The notes under the pieces were generated by a model that was given only the letters and a program-made list of their open reading frames with translations, was not told the origin of the DNA and ran no database searches. DNA of 64,000 nucleotides from Gyrodactylus bullatarudis. Taxonomy: Eukaryota; Platyhelminthes; Monogenea; Gyrodactylidea; Gyrodactylidae. The stretch spans positions 31,355 to 95,354 of the forward strand of contig SSNU01000124.1 in assembly GCA_012064415.1 (NCBI GenBank). Direction: 5' to 3'. Below, in pieces: positions 11,667 to 23,424 of the stretch (positions are counted from its first letter, which is position 1; each line of letters starts with the position of its first letter). The position numbers were made by a program, and so were the translations under genes.

Positions 11667-12573
11667 ATTGACGTTGTTCGCTTGCTGCCTTACTATGTTG
11701 TATTCTGGCTTGTATTAGTCTATCTGTATAAAAAGAAAAAGGAGAGAAAGGTGTAGTATTTCTTAAAAAATAAGGATTATCAAAAAATCTATATTTTTGT
11801 GAATAACATTTTCTGATGTAAAAAATTAAGCTGATTCCGAAAATGCATTTCATAAAATAGGAAATTTTTTAACTGAAAAACAAAAATGAGATTCAAGGTA
11901 TCTATAAAATAACTTGTGAAAAATCTTACATAAGTCGAACAGAAAGAAATTTTGAAATTAGATGTAAGGAAAACAAAAAGGCTATAGAAAAAGTACAGAT
12001 AGACAAGTCTGCATTAGCTAAACACTGGGCTGATAATCCAGATCATATTATAGATTTTAATGACGTAAGAAGTCTAGGAAGCATGAGAAATAAGTATAAA
12101 AATATGATTTTGGAGTCTATAGAGATTAAACTAAACGAGGTTGTTAATGGTAATAAGACGGATATAAATATTGCAAAGAATTAGTTAGAATTGATTGATT
12201 AAAGTTGAGAAGAAATATGATATTTTGATTGGACACACAGGGATTAAGTTTCTTGAAAAATCTCACGCCAGAAGAATACGACGAATAATACGTATTCAAA
12301 ATATTGTGTGATTCCTAACTATTTTTATCAGAGTAATCTAAATGTTTTTTATTCTAATCTTAATTTTAATGTTCTTTCAAGTGATGAATAATATTATCAG
12401 AGTTATTACTCTAATAATTCTGATTATTATAACAATCACTGTAATTTTTATAATCCTCATTTTTTAAGAAATACTACACCTTTCTCTCCTTTTTCCTATT
12501 ATACAGATAGACTAATATAATAATACAATCCAGAATACAACATAGTCAGGCAGCAAGCGAACAACGTTATAGT
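11667..12573. repeat. Inverted repeats flanking a PLE endonuclease module
   Basis: Left arm 11667-11781 and right arm 12452-12573 are reverse complements at roughly 90% identity. They share GTTGTTCGCTTGCTGCC and GGAGAGAAAGGTGTAGTATT. They enclose a GIY-YIG coding remnant. PLEs are known to carry pseudo-LTRs that can sit in direct or inverted orientation, so these arms may be pseudo-LTR pieces. A captured endonuclease within a TIR element is the alternative. Confidence 0.55.
11873..12184 (+). pseudogene. Penelope-like GIY-YIG endonuclease domain
   Basis: A frame open for 103 codons without a clear start contains GIYKITCEKSYISRTERNFE, the core of a GIY-YIG nuclease. The usual YIG is here YIS. 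It continues with KENKKAIEKVQIDKSALAKH, then WADNPDHIIDF and SIEIKLNEV. This is the order of the endonuclease at the C-terminus of PLE proteins: the GIY strand, a YI(G)RT helix and a conserved ALA.H region. The preceding RT is absent; the frame enters directly from non-coding sequence. The G to S change in YIG and the missing RT argue for a relic. In intact PLEs this domain cuts target DNA to prime reverse transcription. Confidence 0.75.
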
Positions 12574-15340
12574 GAATCCTATAATATTAAAAAATTTTCC
12601 ACTAATTTCGTAAAACGACTGTAATTATAGACAGCAATTTTGTCATTATCTATAACCAGATACAGCTTTTTCATAGAAATATTTAATCTTCTTTTTGTTC
12701 AAGTTTAATATGAAATTCACGCAAGATCTATTTTGGTTCTGATTCTGAAGGATCCTAAATCAGCCTCATAATCATTACTGATCTGAAACTACAGATGAAA
12801 TTAATTAATTTAGCGTTTCAAAAAATGTCATCATTATCGACAAAATGAACTGACCTCATTTCATCCAATCTTTTATATTTTAAAATATTAGCAATTTTTA
12901 GAAGAAAAATCATAAATGAATCTCAAGTGTCAAATGTACACTGTATAATTCTCAGGTCCTATTTCGGACACACACATTCATTATTATATATTATGTGCAT
13001 ACTCTCCAGTTTTCCTTTTTAATTAAGGATCTCTAATTATAATTATTATATTGCATTTTATTATTTTAAATATCTTGATTTATTCTTGCAAAAATCAGTA
13101 CATAGTTTAATTTTAGACAAGTGTAAATTATTTCATTCAAATTTATTTACTGTTTCAGTTGGTCTCTAAGAATATTTTTGATTTAATAAAGTTATTAAGA
13201 AGAAATAGAAAATAATATTCCTATGAATGATGAACTGACTGCAACTGCCTGATCCTAAATAAATAATTCAATTTAAATTCAAGCTTCTGGATCGCATTTG
13301 TTCCTGTAAAAAAGTTTGTTAATAAGCTTACTCGATAACGCTTGCGCTATGTAGTGAAGTGAGAATTGGAATCAATATTAACATGTTGTATTAACAATTG
13401 TAGAGAATAGTGAACATTATATGAAAAGATGGTTAATTCATCAACGCTCATTTTCTATCACAGTTTTTTTCTCAAGAAAATTATTTTACTTTAGTTCTGT
13501 CGGATCAGATGATATTCCTACACCTAGTTAATATGGAGATAAGAACTTCTGGTTTTCATGAAATTCTCAATTTAGTCATCAAGAAATCGAATTTGATTTT
13601 TTTCCGAAAAGAAAAAATTGTGGCAAATTTTGAATCACGTAGTAGCCCGAGAATTCTAATTTTTGAACTTTGATTTGATATTTTTTGCTGATTTGACAGT
13701 GTGAGTGATCGAAAACTGATTTTTATGATCACAAGACCGACTACTAGCATAGAACTCCAGATTACTTTTTTATTTTTTTTCTCCACATCCAAAAAATCGT
13801 CTAAACTAAAAAGATGTTACATACAAAATTTTTGAGAATATTCCACTCAGTATATTCTATTTGGATTTTTTTTAAACAATCCATTCTAAACATTAGAAAT
13901 TTATTTGATGCATAAATGGTAAATTTTGTCTTTTTAGTTTATAGATGGTTTACACTTGTAACATATTATATATTCTTACTCGTATCTTGTAGTTCTAAAT
14001 GTTAACCCAAATATTAAAATATTATCAATACAATTCTAAAGATTATTTTTTTTATTTGGATAAATTTTATCTCTTCTCAAAAGAATACTTCTTTCATTCA
14101 GCATAAAGAATGTAAACTCACAATTCCGATATTCTCCTGGAAATATATTTTTTGAATCCAGCATTGGAAAATGAAATTTCTCTAATTCGTCCCGCCACAT
14201 GTTAGAGTATTGATTGCGAGTTAGTGTAGTTCCACTTATGAATCACATTTTCCTCTGCATAAGAAAATTTTGACGAAGACTAGTTCAAATTTATTACATC
14301 ATTCAAAATTATATTTAGAGTTTTTAATAAACAATTTTTAATATCTACTTATGAGTAGTTATTTAACTTTTGAAAAAATACCTTCTTCTTAAGACCTTAA
14401 GTTGAAAATAATTGTTTTTTGCCCTAAAAATACATCTTTATTAATCAGTAATCAATAATAATTCATTGGAAAAATACTAAAAAAGGTTTTTTCTGTTTCT
14501 TCTACGGATAATAATAATAAACTGTATCCGAAAAATTAGACAAATTGGGAATTAAAAAAATAAAACTTCTATTACGTTTCATATTCATTTCTGAAAGAGA
14601 ATTAATTTTATTATTTTCTAACGAAAATAAAGTAATATTGATTGATAATTCTTGGTATAATAGTTTAATTGGAAATCATTGATTTCTAACCATATGAGAT
14701 CCTGGTCAAACTGCATGTATCAAGATAAACTAAATGTAATTTTGATTTTTCTTTTCAAGAATTGCAAGGAAAAAGATTAAATTAGAATTTTTCTCACGTT
14801 ATTCTAGTATTTCTATTTTTTTTTGATTCAATAAATTAAATTGCAGAAACTTGTTTTTATTTAGATATGAATCATTTATTTACGACTTCAAAAAATTAAT
14901 ATGCCCTCGGGATTATTTAGTCAGCATAGCTGCTACAGTACAAAATACCCTAATATATCCAAAAATACTCTCTAATGAAGATGCAACTTTGAAGATTTAT
15001 GAAAATTAACTCCGTGCTAGAATGCAATTTCAAATTATTAAATTAACAGTTAAATTATTGCTCTGTTTCAAATTACTAAAGTGTATAGTTATATTGAAAA
15101 GATAGCCTCCAGAGATTGATAATAATAGCTATTTTTTATAGAGAATTTATTGTAGACCAAATCAGATCTTAATAATTTCAGGTTAATCATTATTTCCCCT
15201 TAAAAACAATGACGATCGTAGGAGGTTTTCCTCTCAACCATCTTTCCCTTGGCATCACAGACCAAGAGTTTGTTTCCCCTAAGCAAAAAAAGATATGAGG
15301 GAAGCATATCTTTATAAAAACTAGATAATTCTCAAGGTCA
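12574..15340. other. No gene seen
   Basis: AT-rich. The 78-codon minus-strand frame at 13556-13792 has no recognisable feature. A short word (CTTGCTTATCCGAATT) at about 15350 also occurs in the MITE at 35.7 kb. Confidence 0.5.
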
Positions 15341-15768
15341 AAGGACTCTTGCTTATCCGAATTCTAATAACAAATTTTAAAGGTCATAATTAAATTCTCA
15401 TTTAAACCCATATATTGGGCCAGTGTCTGGTCCGAAAAGAACCGACAAAAATAAAGTTTAATTGCTAATTAGTAATTATCAATAAAAAATTCTCTCAGTT
15501 CCAGCTTAAATTTCAGTCAGCTACCTATCGACATACTTTGGCATTATATGGGATCATATGTTAGCAAAGCGGTATGTATATATTTTTCACGATTAAATTT
15601 TTTTAGCAAATTTTCATTTGATAAAAACGTACTCTTTTTCAAGTTCACTACAAAATATTCTTCTAATAGTTGGCATTTCATTGAAATTTCACGAAAATTA
15701 TATTTCTATTTTTTGATGCTTACGATTTCTTCTTTTTTCTAGAGATAAAAATTTATTCAGACAATAGA

Positions 15769-16025
15769 CCTACTATCTAAGAGTGGTCACAGGTAATTAC
15801 TATATCTATATGAAATCCAACTTGTTGGAGATTGTCTTCTCACACCTAGATGTTAGAATTCGTATAATCAAGTGTCAATAAGAGAGTCAAATAATATTCA
15901 ACTCACCGTGACAGACGCGTATTATTTATAATTCCTCTTATTGACATTTGATTATCTGAACTCTAACATCAAAGTTAGATTCATTCGAATATAGTTATAA
16001 CATGTGGCCCCACTTCGCTAGTAGG
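15769..16025. mobile_element. MITE, family CCTACTAGCAAAG, copy 1
   Basis: The ends are inverted copies: CCTACTATCTAAGAG on the left, and a right end whose reverse complement is CCTACTAGCGAAGTGG. Similarity continues inward (GATGTTAGAATTCGTATAAT against GATGTTAGAGTTCAGATAAT). Relatives lie at 35632-35815 and 58455-58545. About 257 bp, no coding capacity. Confidence 0.6.
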
Positions 16026-16073
16026 TTTTTTGTCTAAAAATATTTTAAATTCTTTAATAATAATAACAATTTT

Positions 16074-16094
16074 TAATAATAATAATAATAATAA
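16074..16094 (+). repeat. (TAA)n microsatellite
   Basis: About seven perfect TAA units, with shorter TAA runs just upstream. It abuts the palindromic element at 16095, and TAA-rich sequence also follows that element's right end, so the element probably inserted into the repeat. Confidence 0.8.
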
Positions 16095-17480
16095 CACGGG
16101 TGGTGGGGGGGGGTCAGGATATTTAATTCAGCCAAGATTTTTCTGATCCAAAATTTTACGCTGATCACGAATCTGACCTTAAAATAGTGCTGGAGCACCC
16201 ACGAGCTGAGATATTGGCCAAAACACAAATTTGCACAAAATATCACTATCACTTCAATAATTTCATTTTTTTCCGGTAATGAACCTTAATATGAAACAGA
16301 AGTCACACTTTCGGATAGAAGACAAAATGAGGAATCTGACGGTTACCAAATTATGGGTATACAAGAGGTTCATGTCTCTGATTAAAGCGGGAAAAAAAAT
16401 TTTGCGAAAAAAAATTAAAAAATAACGGTATTTTTTTGTGTCAAAATCTAAATAACTCGGTAACGAAAAAAGATAGTTCCAATATTTTTTGACAATCTCG
16501 TAGAAAATTTTATGTTCTACAAATTTCAATCTGTATCCCAACGCTCGAAACATGGTGGAAGAACTTTTAGTATCATTTTCTGAGCTTGGATGTCTTATGA
16601 ACTTAAAATTACATTTTCTTAGGTATTATTACGATTTTTTTCACAATGTACCTCTAGGTACTATATCTGACGAGCAAGGAGAGAAAATGCATCAGATGAT
16701 GAAATTTATCGAAGAAAGATATTCTAGAACAAACATTGAGCACTGTTTAACGGACTATTGCTGGCTCTTTGAAACATCCCTCCATTGATCTCTGAAAATT
16801 TGCAAAAACTGAAGTTATCCAAAAAAAAATTTATTTATTCTCATCCATTAAACACTGAAAAAACCAACTTCGAAAATCTGTACATAATAAAATATCTGTT
16901 TCTAATTTAATCAATCGTGATTTATTTATGTGCAATAAATAAACCAATCAGGAAAGAGCAAGGATAAGAATATCAAAAAATGGTAAGTTGATATTAGCCA
17001 ATAACTTCTGAAATTGAAACAATCTGAAAAAGTATACAGATTGAAATTTGTAGAACATAAAATTTTCTACGAGATTGTCAAAAAATATTGGAACTATCTT
17101 TTTTCGTTACCGAGTTATTTAGATTTTGACACAAAAAAATACCGTTATTTTTTAATTTTTTTTCGCAAAATTTTTTTTCCCGCTTTAATCAGAGACATGA
17201 ACCTCTTGTATACCCATAATTTGGTAACCGTCAGATTCCTCATTTTGTCTTCTATCCGAAAGTGTGACTTCTGTTTCATATTAAGGTTCATTACCGGAAA
17301 AAAATGAAATTATTGAAGTGATAGTGATATTTTGTGCAAATTTGTGTTTTGGCCAATATCTCAGCTCGTGGGTGCTCTAGCACTATTTTAAGGTCAGATT
17401 CGTGATCAGCGTAAAATTTTGGATCAGAAAAATCTTGGCTGAATTAAATATCCTAAAATTTTTTTTTTTCACCACCCGTG
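16095..17480. mobile_element. Palindromic TIR element, arms of about 442-447 bp
   Basis: The left arm 16095-16536 and right arm 17034-17480 are reverse complements. The lines I compared are essentially identical, apart from GCTGGAGC against GCTAGAGC and a homopolymer tract (a G-run on the left, an A-run in the same position of the right arm) just inside the ends. The termini read CACGGGTGGTG. Both arms read inward translate to the same 90-residue frame, which is a by-product of arm identity. The centre (497 bp) holds a captured coding piece. There is no transposase. Degenerate right ends of the same family occur at about 60.15 kb and 26.33 kb. Arm identity suggests recent insertion or gene conversion. 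Confidence 0.85.
16537..16788 (+). pseudogene. Captured gene fragment, SDEQGE / DYCW family
   Basis: The frame is open from the inner edge of the left arm and reads NARNMVEELLVSFSELGC, then NLKLHFLRYYYDFF, then ISDEQGEKMHQMMKFIEERY and LTDYCWLFE before TGA. Motifs K.HFL...DFF, SDEQGE.FHQ, E.RY and DYCW are those of a family of uncharacterised proteins seen in many copies in arthropods and other invertebrates, where this is the C-terminal part. The family, as I remember it, is several hundred residues long, so only the end was taken. The match begins immediately inside the TIR. The sequence after the stop may be its former 3' UTR. Whether it is transcribed cannot be told. Confidence 0.6.
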
Positions 17481-19105
17481 TAATTAATAATAATAACATT
17501 TTTCAAAGTTTTCTCGGTAATTGATTCAAAAGGTACAAATTCACTGATTTAAGGAAAAAATTATCAATTCCAAAATTTATCGAAAGTAGCTGTATGAATA
17601 AATCATTGAGCTTAGTGTTCAATCTTCTATCCGAAAAGCTTACAAATCTGAATTTTCTCTAAAAGATGAAAAATTATAATTGTTTTTTGTTCATTCCAGA
17701 TTCAATAAATTTAAATCGTGAGCAAAATAATCTATATACTTACTTCTTGATTGCTTCACTAAAGAGGAAATTTCGAAATCAAAATTCGTATTTCTAGGAG
17801 TTTTCTTTATTTATTTCTATCAGGATATTTTAGAATATTCAGGTTATAAAAAGTCTGCCATCAACTTAACAACGTGAATGAAAAATTATATTTTGGTAGA
17901 TAAAACTTTACCATTCATTCTTCAAGCTATAATGAAATTACTTTTTAACATTTTTATTAATGAAAATGATAAAAATAAATGGTGAAAGTAGATAGCATGA
18001 TCTGGATTCCTACATATTCGATAAAAAAATCGAAATTTCTGTAAAAATCCTACATTTATATCGATTAGCTATAAATTTGTTCGCGTGAATATTGTAACTA
18101 GTTACTTAATTCGTGGTTTCCCTGGGTATTAAAACTCATGAGTTTCGAATATCCCGAATGAGGATTGAAACTGGACTTAATTTTCATTATCAATACATTG
18201 ATTATGAATAAGAATACACTAAATAATCCTAACCCGACTAAATTTTCTCGCTACTTTAGAATTACACTACCTCATGTAACTATAGACTATGTGAAACTGA
18301 AAGTATTAAAGTAAAAAATTAGAGTTACTAAGATTAGAGATAGACCAAGAATAATGAATTTTAGAATCCTATGCTCGAATTGACTTACCTATTTCTTTCC
18401 GATCTATGAAAACATTATCAATATGTTTCAGACATAATTTTATTTCTCGAATTATTTTTCAAATATCTCACTGGACTGTCGATCTTTCAAAATATTTTTC
18501 AATAAAAATAATAATTCTAATGAATTTTACAAAATTGAATAAAAAAGTAAATTTCGAGCTTGAGTTCAATCTGGATATTACATGATGAATTCAGTATTAC
18601 AATGTTAGTTTATAGATCGATTTGAATAAATAGATCAATTTGAATTTCTTACAAATTATTTTCCAATCTATTATTTATAATTTTTACAATGTGACCAAAT
18701 GCGATAAACCAAGGTAATTCTAGTTCATTGTAGCTCAATATGTGTTGCATGTCTTACTTCGAAATTATCTCACTGGAAATAGACATAAATGTAATAGGTT
18801 CAAGCTTTACGCCCTTACTCCTTCTGCCTCAATCTAAATTTTGATAAGTTTTTGATTAAAAAAATATAGATTCTTTTATCTTTTAATTTAAAGAAGAATA
18901 AAAAGACTTGATTTACAATCTTTTGTACTCTCTGAAAATTTTAAAAAATAATTACAATGTGTAATTTATAATTTATATTAAAAAAAACAATTTTAACCAG
19001 CGTCAGACTAGAATAGAAAAGTTGAAAGTTTATAAAACAGATAATCTGATTCATGGTAGAATTTTCTACAAATTAAAATTTGGAATTATTCTTTCATCCT
19101 TCAAA
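17481..19105. other. No gene seen
   Basis: AT-rich; no supported feature. Confidence 0.5.
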
Positions 19106-19497
19106 ACTAATCTGCTATTTAAGTTCAAAGTTTCAAACTTTGGAAAAAAACCAAAAATCTTCCGGATTTTCAATGGGAAACTAGTTTTCTTTTTTCAAAT
19201 ATTTCAACACATTTAATAGAAATAATTCGTAAAATATTCATTCACAAGATTCAGGATCATAATTCCAGCTATACTGTTCTGTTTACAGCGCAAAATCAAC
19301 ATTTGTTACACATGTGGATTATTCCATTGAAATTTATTTTATCGTGAAACTTTTACCATATCAATATTTTGAGAGATTCCGCATCTTCGGGCTATTCACG
19401 GCACATGGAACATGACGTTATCTGGTAGAAAATCCAGCTTAAAGTTCAAGATTTTTAGTTATTTTTGAAACTTTGAACTCAAATAGCAGATTTCTAC
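19106..19497. mobile_element. Small foldback or MITE
   Basis: Left ATCTGCTATTTAAGTTCAAA and its continuation (about 19108-19175) are the reverse complement of 19420-19497, with small gaps. No coding capacity. A 64-codon frame across the left arm is a by-product. Confidence 0.5.
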
Positions 19498-19865
19498 ATT
19501 AACAATTTTCACAATATATTTAGGGTATATCTGTTACGTGTAATGTAGAAACTAAAAAACAGTGTATACACTGCTCGTTTGTATGAACAATGTAGAAACT
19601 GAAATTCTACATTGCATGTTTTTTTATTTTATATTTGTAGTGAATAGACTCATAGATGAAGGACAATATGACAATAATCCATCACAGAAAGTACAATCCA
19701 AAAATAGTTTACAAATATTATAAATTATCCATAAATGTGAAATATTAAAACAAAATTAAGATTGTACAATTGAAAACTAAGTGATAGAGATTGTTTATAT
19801 TTGTCAATAAAATAGAATTCCTTACGAGACCATTCTAGTTATAAACGTGATAAAAACTACTAATT

Positions 19866-21485
19866 ATGGCAGAAGATGATGAATTCATTAAAGAACTGTT
19901 CAACGAGGAACATAAAGAATCTAATTGTGGCAATAAGATAAAACATGGTGACCATGAAAATGAATCAAAAGCCACAAGACAAAATCAAAAGATAATCGTC
20001 AACGCCGCTACGTGGGACAACGTACCAAAGATTTACGATAGTATACCAGAGTGGCAAGAAATGACAAAGTCATTTTGGCGTTTAAGAGGCATAGACGACG
20101 ATGAAATAAGAAAAGATCTTATGATGACGGCAATTTATCAATCTAAATGCTCAGAGATCTAAATGCCTAAGATTAAAGACTACTTCCAACAAGCTAAAGA
20201 TAAGAAGATGTCCGCCGAACAAATCATTGACTATATTACTGCAAAAGCATCGAAAACCAATTCAAAGAGATTTGAAGAAATATTAGACTCTTCATCAAAA
20301 ATAGAAGAGCCTCTTCATAGACTCATTAAAATTAAAGAATGTTGCACGAATGAAAGCTTAAGGAAAGCACTCTCTACAAAAACATTGGATCTCAGTGATT
20401 ATGCAGCCATAATTCCGTATATTGAAAAGAAATCAAGTGACGAACTAGCAGAAATGGTTCAAAAAATCCATGAGTTTCGTCCTAAAGTTCAAGAAATAAA
20501 CTTCGTCTCAAAAGCTAAAAAGGCCAGAGAAGAGAAGGAAGTAATCGAATTCACAATAAAAGGCAGAACAATGAAATTTTTTCCTACCCATTACAAATTT
20601 GGACCTCTGGCAAAGTTCTGTTCAAACGAAACAAAGTGCCAGTTTAAAAAAGAAGAAGTAAATAAAGTAAGCAATGATAACACGAAACATAGACTAGCAT
20701 TCAGATGTGAAAATTCAAATAAGTTATTTTTAATTGACACTGGATCTAATGTATCTATTATAGATGAACCCGCCTCCAAAATGGCTCCAAGAGGACAGCT
20801 AAAAGGCGCCGGGGGAAAGCTAATACCATACAACAAGAAGCAAGAAATAAATTTAAAGTTAAATAAAAATATTTTTATACACGAATTCATATTTGCTCCT
20901 GTTGGTTTCAATTGCGTTGGCATAGAATTTTTGAGAAAACACGAGCTTATATTAGATTCAATTAATCAAAATCTCGTAAACAAAAAACATGAAAAAGTTA
21001 AAAAATGTTTAATTTACGAAGATGAAAATTATCAATGTTACTCAATAGTAAAGGAGGATGAGATTCTAAATGAGTTAATAAAAAATTACAAACAAGAAGA
21101 AAAACACCAATTTATTGAAGGCATAGAACATAGGATAGACGTAAAAGGAAATCCGTGTCACGCTGCCGTAAGAAGAATTCATCCATCAATGGTAGACAAA
21201 GTAAAAGAGAAAATCTACCAATTAGTGAATGAAGGCATCATGCAGGAATCAAATTCGGAATGGGCAAGCGCAATAACCCTACCGGCGGATTCTATAAAGA
21301 AAGGAAAGGTTAGAATATGTGATAATAGAGAATTAAATAAAATCACTGTAAAGAACACGTACCCTATTCCTAATATAAATGATGTCATAATAAAATTCTG
21401 CAACAAAAAATACTTCTCAAAGATCGACTGCAAAAATGCCTTTCATCAAATAAAAGTTGCAGAAAAAGAGAAAAAACCTGCATAG
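19866..21485 (+). pseudogene. Ty3/gypsy gag-protease-RT (5' part)
   Basis: The frame starts ATGGCAGAAGATGATG and is interrupted once by an in-frame TAA at 20160-20162, then continues for 440 codons. Downstream of that stop, an HYKFG..AKFC....C zinc-knuckle-like motif lies at residues 143-159. The aspartic protease motif LFLIDTGSNVSII is at 188-200 (DTG 192-194). RT begins near residue 330 and includes KVRICDNRELNKITVKNTYP and the motif A aspartate in FSKIDCKNAFHQI. The frame is lost about 21475 in an A-rich tract, consistent with one missing base, and RT resumes in another frame. In a live element this polyprotein makes capsid, protease and RT-RNase H-integrase. The stop and frameshift make this copy defective. 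Confidence 0.85.
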
Positions 21486-22097
21486 TAACCCCATTTGGTG
21501 GATTTCAATATATCGGTATGCCTTACGGACTGTGTAATGCAAGCGCAACATGGCAAACCTTTATAGATTGTTTATTCAGAAAAAATCCAAATTTGATTGC
21601 ATACGTTGATGATATACTGAAAGCCAGCGAGAACTGGAACGAGCATAAAGAACATGTTGATGAAGTATTAAAAATGTTAGCTGAAAACAAAGTAAAAATC
21701 AGCAAAGAAAAATGTGAAATGGGAAAAACAAAAATAGAATTCCTTGGACACGTAATAAGTAAAAATGGTATAGAGACCAACTACGAAAAAATAGAGGCCA
21801 TAGAAAAATACCCTGAGCCCAAATCAAAAAAAGAGGTACAAAGGTTTCTCGGGATGTGTAATTTCTATAGAAAATTTATAAAAAACGCCGCTTCTATAGA
21901 AACTAGACTACGAACAGCCATTGCACAAATTAAAGAAAAAGATGGAAAAATAACATTGAATGAAACGCAAAAAGCAGCATTTAATGAATTCAAAACTAAA
22001 CTTAAGGAAAACGTAGTATTGAAATACCCAGATCCAACATTACCATTGGAAATCTGTGCAGACGCATCCTACGAAGGGATAGGAGCCGTACTACAAC
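21486..22097 (+). pseudogene. Ty3/gypsy RT palm, thumb and start of RNase H
   Basis: Continues RT after the frameshift: TPFGGFQYIGMPYGLCNASA (fingers/palm), then LIAYVDDILKAS with the YVDD catalytic box. Next come KCEMGKTKIEFLGHVIS, QRFLGMCNFYRKFI (thumb/connection) and ADASYEGIGAVL, the beginning of the RNase H fold. The first in-frame ATG is at 21518, but the true coding sequence begins upstream. After GAVLQ the sequence jumps directly into integrase, so nearly all of RNase H is deleted. Confidence 0.8.
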
Positions 22098-22382
22098 TAT
22101 AAATGTGAATGGATAAAAATAGAAAACAACAAAAAGAGCCATAATATTTTTTGTCAAATTAATGATAATGGTCCCCGCCCGATAATTCCAAAATCATTAA
22201 TAACAGAGATATTTGAGAAAAGCCATAATCCTACTCACATGGGTATAAATGCAACCCGAAAGTTCAACGAGGAACATAAAAAATCTAATTGTGGCAATAA
22301 GATAAAACATATTCAAGTCTGCCCATTGTGTATCAAATATTTTATAAAATTTATTCTCAACACTTTTCTCAAAGAAAGGTAA
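22098..22382 (+). pseudogene. Ty3/gypsy integrase N-terminal zinc finger, patched
   Basis: A different frame reads RPIIPKSLITEIFEKSHNPT then HMGINATRKF, an altered stretch, and IQVCPLCIK, giving the H-x3-H ... C-x2-C zinc motif of gypsy integrases (27 residues between second H and first C). The stretch between H2 and C2 at 22262-22310 equals gag-leader DNA at 19898-19946 with one mismatch over 49 bp. The frame then ends at TAA and the DDE catalytic core is missing. The copy is dead. Confidence 0.7.
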
Positions 22383-22624
22383 AATTTCTGGTTTAGATCA
22401 GGTTTTCTAACAAAAGAAAATTCTTCTCAAATCCAAATTTTTTAAATTCAGCATGGAAAATATTGTATGTGAGCAAAATATAATCATTGCAGTTTATTAT
22501 GTTTTTTTTGGTCCCCCGTAAATCAGAGTATTACATGAATTATAACACACTTGACTGAATTCCATATCTTGTTTACATTGTCTCTACATTTTTCATGCAA
22601 ACGAGCAGTGTATAAACTGAGCGA

Positions 22625-23422
22625 ACAGATAAATTTATATTAGAGATGTCTTTAGTAATTTGGTTAAGATAGAGGAGTTTGGTTATTTTCAATTCATTTG
22701 GTTATTTTTTTTAAATTCTCTAATTTCGGACTGACTCAATTTCGTTTTCCCTATATATTTCATCAAAATATATTAATCTAAAAAAATTTATTCTCGGATC
22801 AGGAAGAAATCAATACAAAAAAAACCTTAGGTCTTGATTGAAATTTTCATTGTAGTCATTTTTGGGGTTATTTTTGGAAAAAAAATTTTCATGAGGTGAT
22901 TTTTGGAATTAACTCAATGTTTTTTCTCACTTTGAGTACCTACTGTTCTCATCGATTTACGTACTCAGATGAAAGTGAGCGTAACTTTTAAATATGAAAA
23001 TCAGTCTAGGTTATAGTAATGTTTATTTTCGTATAATCAGACATCAAAGAAAAAAGAAATTCTCAATAGTGAATGATTGATGCGTAAACTCTAATAAAGC
23101 TAACAATATCTTAATTTTCATTTCTTCAATATTTTTTCCCAAACGTCGTGCTTTGTTTTTGCTAAATAAGATAGCCATTAATGTAATAAAAGTATTACCA
23201 AACAATCATGAACCAAAGAATAAAAAGTTCAATTTTAAGTAGTCAGATTGTTTTTCACTGTTGAATGCCTAAAAATTATCTTTCGAGTCGATTATTTTGC
23301 CAACTAAAAATCAATCTTTTCTTGTGTTATTGAATAGTTTGTAAGACTAAGAGTTTTATTAATGAAGATTTAGTTAATAGAGCTAAAATCATATCTAAAA
23401 ATATATATATACAGTTATCTAT
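22625..23422. other. No gene seen
   Basis: AT-rich, no supported feature. Confidence 0.5.
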
Positions 23423-23424
23423 TA

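Larger units (their letters stand above)
19561..22616. repeat. Short inverted repeat around the gypsy element
   Basis: TATACACTGCTCGTTTG on the left (19565-19581) faces CAAACGAGCAGTGTATA on the right (about 22600-22616). The left side also contains the palindrome AGTGTATACACT. These may be parts of LTRs or of an older element hosting the gypsy copy; I could not define LTR pairs. Confidence 0.35.

Noticed and set aside
13556..13792. 78-codon minus-strand frame
   Set aside because: No family, no repeat copy, ordinary composition for chance.
16106..16113. G-run next to the palindromic element end as a G-quadruplex site
   Set aside because: A single homopolymer run, replaced by an A-run in the other arm; it is tract variation, not four G-blocks.
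17014..17307. 97-codon frame and its 96-codon mirror at 16263-16553
   Set aside because: Both are the same TIR arm read inward; identity follows from the palindrome, there is no domain, and they should not be counted as genes.
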